Origin: Flavobacteriaceae bacterium
Lineage (GTDB): Bacteria; Bacteroidota; Bacteroidia; Flavobacteriales; Flavobacteriaceae
Assembly (NCBI GenBank): GCA_016744415.1
Contig: JADGEL010000005.1
Location: 124,001-188,000, forward strand
Direction: 5' to 3'
DNA: 64,000 nucleotides
Position 1 is the stretch's first letter, and each line of letters begins with the position of its first letter. A program made the translations under genes and the position numbers. Under the pieces are notes generated by a model. It worked only from the letters and a program-made list of their open reading frames with translations, ran no database searches and was not told the origin of the DNA. Below are positions 62,577 through 64,000 of this stretch, one piece after another.

Positions 62577-64000
62577 ATGAAATCATTGTATATCCTTTTA
62601 ATTCTTCCATTTTTTTGGGCATGTAACACAAAACAAAAAGTTGATTTAATTGTTACAAACGCAAAAGTCTATACAGTAAATAATGATTTTGAGATTGTTG
62701 AAGCACTAGCAATCAAGGATGGTAAATTTGTGGCTGTCGGAACTTCAAAAACTATAGTTAAAAACTACAATTCAACAAATACAGTTGATGCACACGGAAA
62801 AGCATTGTATCCAGGACTGATTGATGCACATTGTCATTTCTATGGATTAGGCCTAGCCGAACAAAAAATAAGGCTTGAAGGAACTCAAAGTTTTACAGAA
62901 GTTGTACAACGTATTGTTGATTTTCAAAATGAAAAAAATCTTCCATTCATTACTGGTAGAGGTTGGGATCAAAATGATTGGAGTATTAAAGAATTTCCGA
63001 CAAAAGATACTTTAGATATCTTATTTCCAAACACTCCAGTTGCTGTTAGACGAGTAGATGGACACGCAATGCTGATAAATCAAGCCGCAATGGATTTGGC
63101 TAACATCAATGAAAACTCATTTGTTGAAGGAGGAGAATTTATCAAAAAGAATGGAAAATTAACTGGTGTTATTTTAGACAACGCCATGGATCTTGTTTGG
63201 AATGTACAACCAAAACCTACAAAATCAGAAATGATTATGGGGCTAAAAGATGCCGAAAAAATCTGCTTCAATTTAGGATTAACAACTGTTGATGATGCCG
63301 GTTTAAGCAAACAAACTATTGAACTTATTGACAGCTTGCATACTACAGGCGATTTAAAGATGAGAGTGTACGCTATGGTTTCTGTTAGCCAAGAGAATTT
63401 AGATTATTACATTGCAAAAGGCATTATTAAAACGGATAGATTGAATGTTCGTTCTTTTAAAGTTTATGGTGATGGTGCATTAGGATCAAGAGGTGCTACC
63501 ATGAGAAAATCATATAATGATAGAGAAAATCATTTTGGAGCACTCATATACAAACCTAAGCGCTATGAAGAAATTGCAACCCAAATTGCCGCTTCAGACT
63601 ACCAAATGAATACCCACGCAATTGGCGATTCAACAAATCACTATCTAACTACAATATACAAGAGGTCGCTAAAAGGTCAAACAAATAGACGATGGAGAAT
63701 AGAACATGCACAAATTATTTCACCAGAAGATTTTGATGCGTTTGATAATATCATCCCATCAGTACAACCTACACACGCTACGAGTGATATGTATTGGGCA
63801 GAAGAAAGAGTAGGTTCGGATAGAATCAAAGGTGGATATGCATATAAAGATTTATTAAACAAACATGGCAAGATTGCGTTAGGAACTGATTTCCCTGTAG
63901 AAAAAGTTAGTCCGTTTTTAACTTTTTATGCGGCTACAGCTAGACAAGATCTTGAAGCATATCCAAAAGATGGATATCAAATGGAAAATGCATTGACAAG
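62577..64000 (+). CDS. Amidohydrolase family 3 (YtcJ-like) lipoprotein, 3' end outside the window
   Basis: 474 codons are visible and the frame runs off the right edge. Lipobox FWAC (Cys16). The composite domain DLIVTNAKVYTVNNDFEIVE is followed by metal motif LIDAHCHFYGLG, WDQNDWSIKEFP, KVYGDGALGSRGA, NTHAIGDSTN, RIEHAQIISP and LGTDFPVEKVSP, in the order seen in YtcJ-type hydrolases. Cuts C-N bonds in small amides or imides; the substrate is not known. It is 4 nt after the M28 peptidase gene, so probably co-transcribed, perhaps to finish breakdown of peptide-like compounds. Confidence 0.92.
   Translation, partial: MKSLYILLILPFFWACNTKQKVDLIVTNAKVYTVNNDFEIVEALAIKDGKFVAVGTSKTIVKNYNSTNTVDAHGKALYPGLIDAHCHFYGLGLAEQKIRLEGTQSFTEVVQRIVDFQNEKNLPFITGRGWDQNDWSIKEFPTKDTLDILFPNTPVAVRRVDGHAMLINQAAMDLANINENSFVEGGEFIKKNGKLTGVILDNAMDLVWNVQPKPTKSEMIMGLKDAEKICFNLGLTTVDDAGLSKQTIELIDSLHTTGDLKMRVYAMVSVSQENLDYYIAKGIIKTDRLNVRSFKVYGDGALGSRGATMRKSYNDRENHFGALIYKPKRYEEIATQIAASDYQMNTHAIGDSTNHYLTTIYKRSLKGQTNRRWRIEHAQIISPEDFDAFDNIIPSVQPTHATSDMYWAEERVGSDRIKGGYAYKDLLNKHGKIALGTDFPVEKVSPFLTFYAATARQDLEAYPKDGYQMENALT

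Noticed and set aside
1-64000. CRISPR arrays, prophage, insertion sequences, tRNA or rRNA genes
   Set aside because: No regularly spaced short repeats, phage structural genes, transposases or tRNA/rRNA signatures other than the tmRNA were seen.

Overview
This window is chromosomal DNA of a member of the Bacteroidota, almost certainly Flavobacteriaceae. It is AT-rich and promoters follow the Bacteroidetes pattern TTG-N17-23-TAnnTTTG. It has a SusC/SusD pair, a PorP/SprF protein and three secreted proteins with type IX secretion (T9SS) C-terminal sorting domains. The tmRNA encodes the tag GENNYALAA. No rRNA, tRNA, CRISPR array, complete insertion sequence or integrase gene was seen.

Layout. 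1-2443: str operon on the minus strand (rpsL-rpsG-fusA; fusA runs off the left edge) with its promoter. 2.5-12.9 kb: an Omp85-type protein, then a SusC-SusD-lipoprotein-lipoprotein operon closed by a terminator, then a secreted arylsulfotransferase-like protein. 12.9-17.2 kb: housekeeping genes (rlmB, rhomboid protease, rarA, a secreted protein of unknown function, a YjjG-type nucleotidase). 17.3-25.8 kb: an envelope-glycan block, with a GT4 on plus facing a minus run radC-mltF-deacetylase-FemAB/GNAT-asparagine-synthetase-like-Wzx flippase. 26.0-30.1 kb: a membrane protein and a T9SS metallophosphoesterase with an internal duplication. 30.2-33.4 kb: a radC remnant and the TrkA/TrkH potassium system. 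33.4-36.3 kb: an accessory island of orphan small genes separated by abutting inverted repeats.

36.3-45.2 kb: methyltransferase, mpl, porP/sprF, kdsA, then a self-contained regulatory module (membrane protein, winged-helix regulator, creD) with two copies of a palindromic operator. This is followed by a frameshifted membrane gene, DUF2809, DUF3820 and an NAD(P)-dependent oxidoreductase. 45.2-47.2 kb: tmRNA, a T9SS endonuclease I and two very small membrane-peptide genes. 47.2-50.9 kb: two paralogous lipoproteins and a LytTR/LytS two-component pair, with three direct repeats at exact 21-bp spacing upstream. 50.9-64 kb: two glycosyltransferases, an FtsE-type ATPase, a TlpA-like lipoprotein, a giant TPR protein with an outer-membrane barrel partner, a YitT protein, an M28 peptidase and an amidohydrolase cut by the right edge.

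Two practical points. Several longest-possible reading frames begin at TTG codons that lie inside promoter boxes or a terminator, so I moved those starts downstream (arylsulfotransferase, rhomboid, GT4 at 17.3 kb, oxidoreductase, lipoprotein at 48.6 kb, sensor kinase). The best candidates for undescribed biology are the inverted-repeat island at 33.4-34.6 kb, the AAAGTACTTT regulon, the 21-bp direct repeats near the LytTR system, and the tiny membrane peptides at 46.8-47.0 kb.
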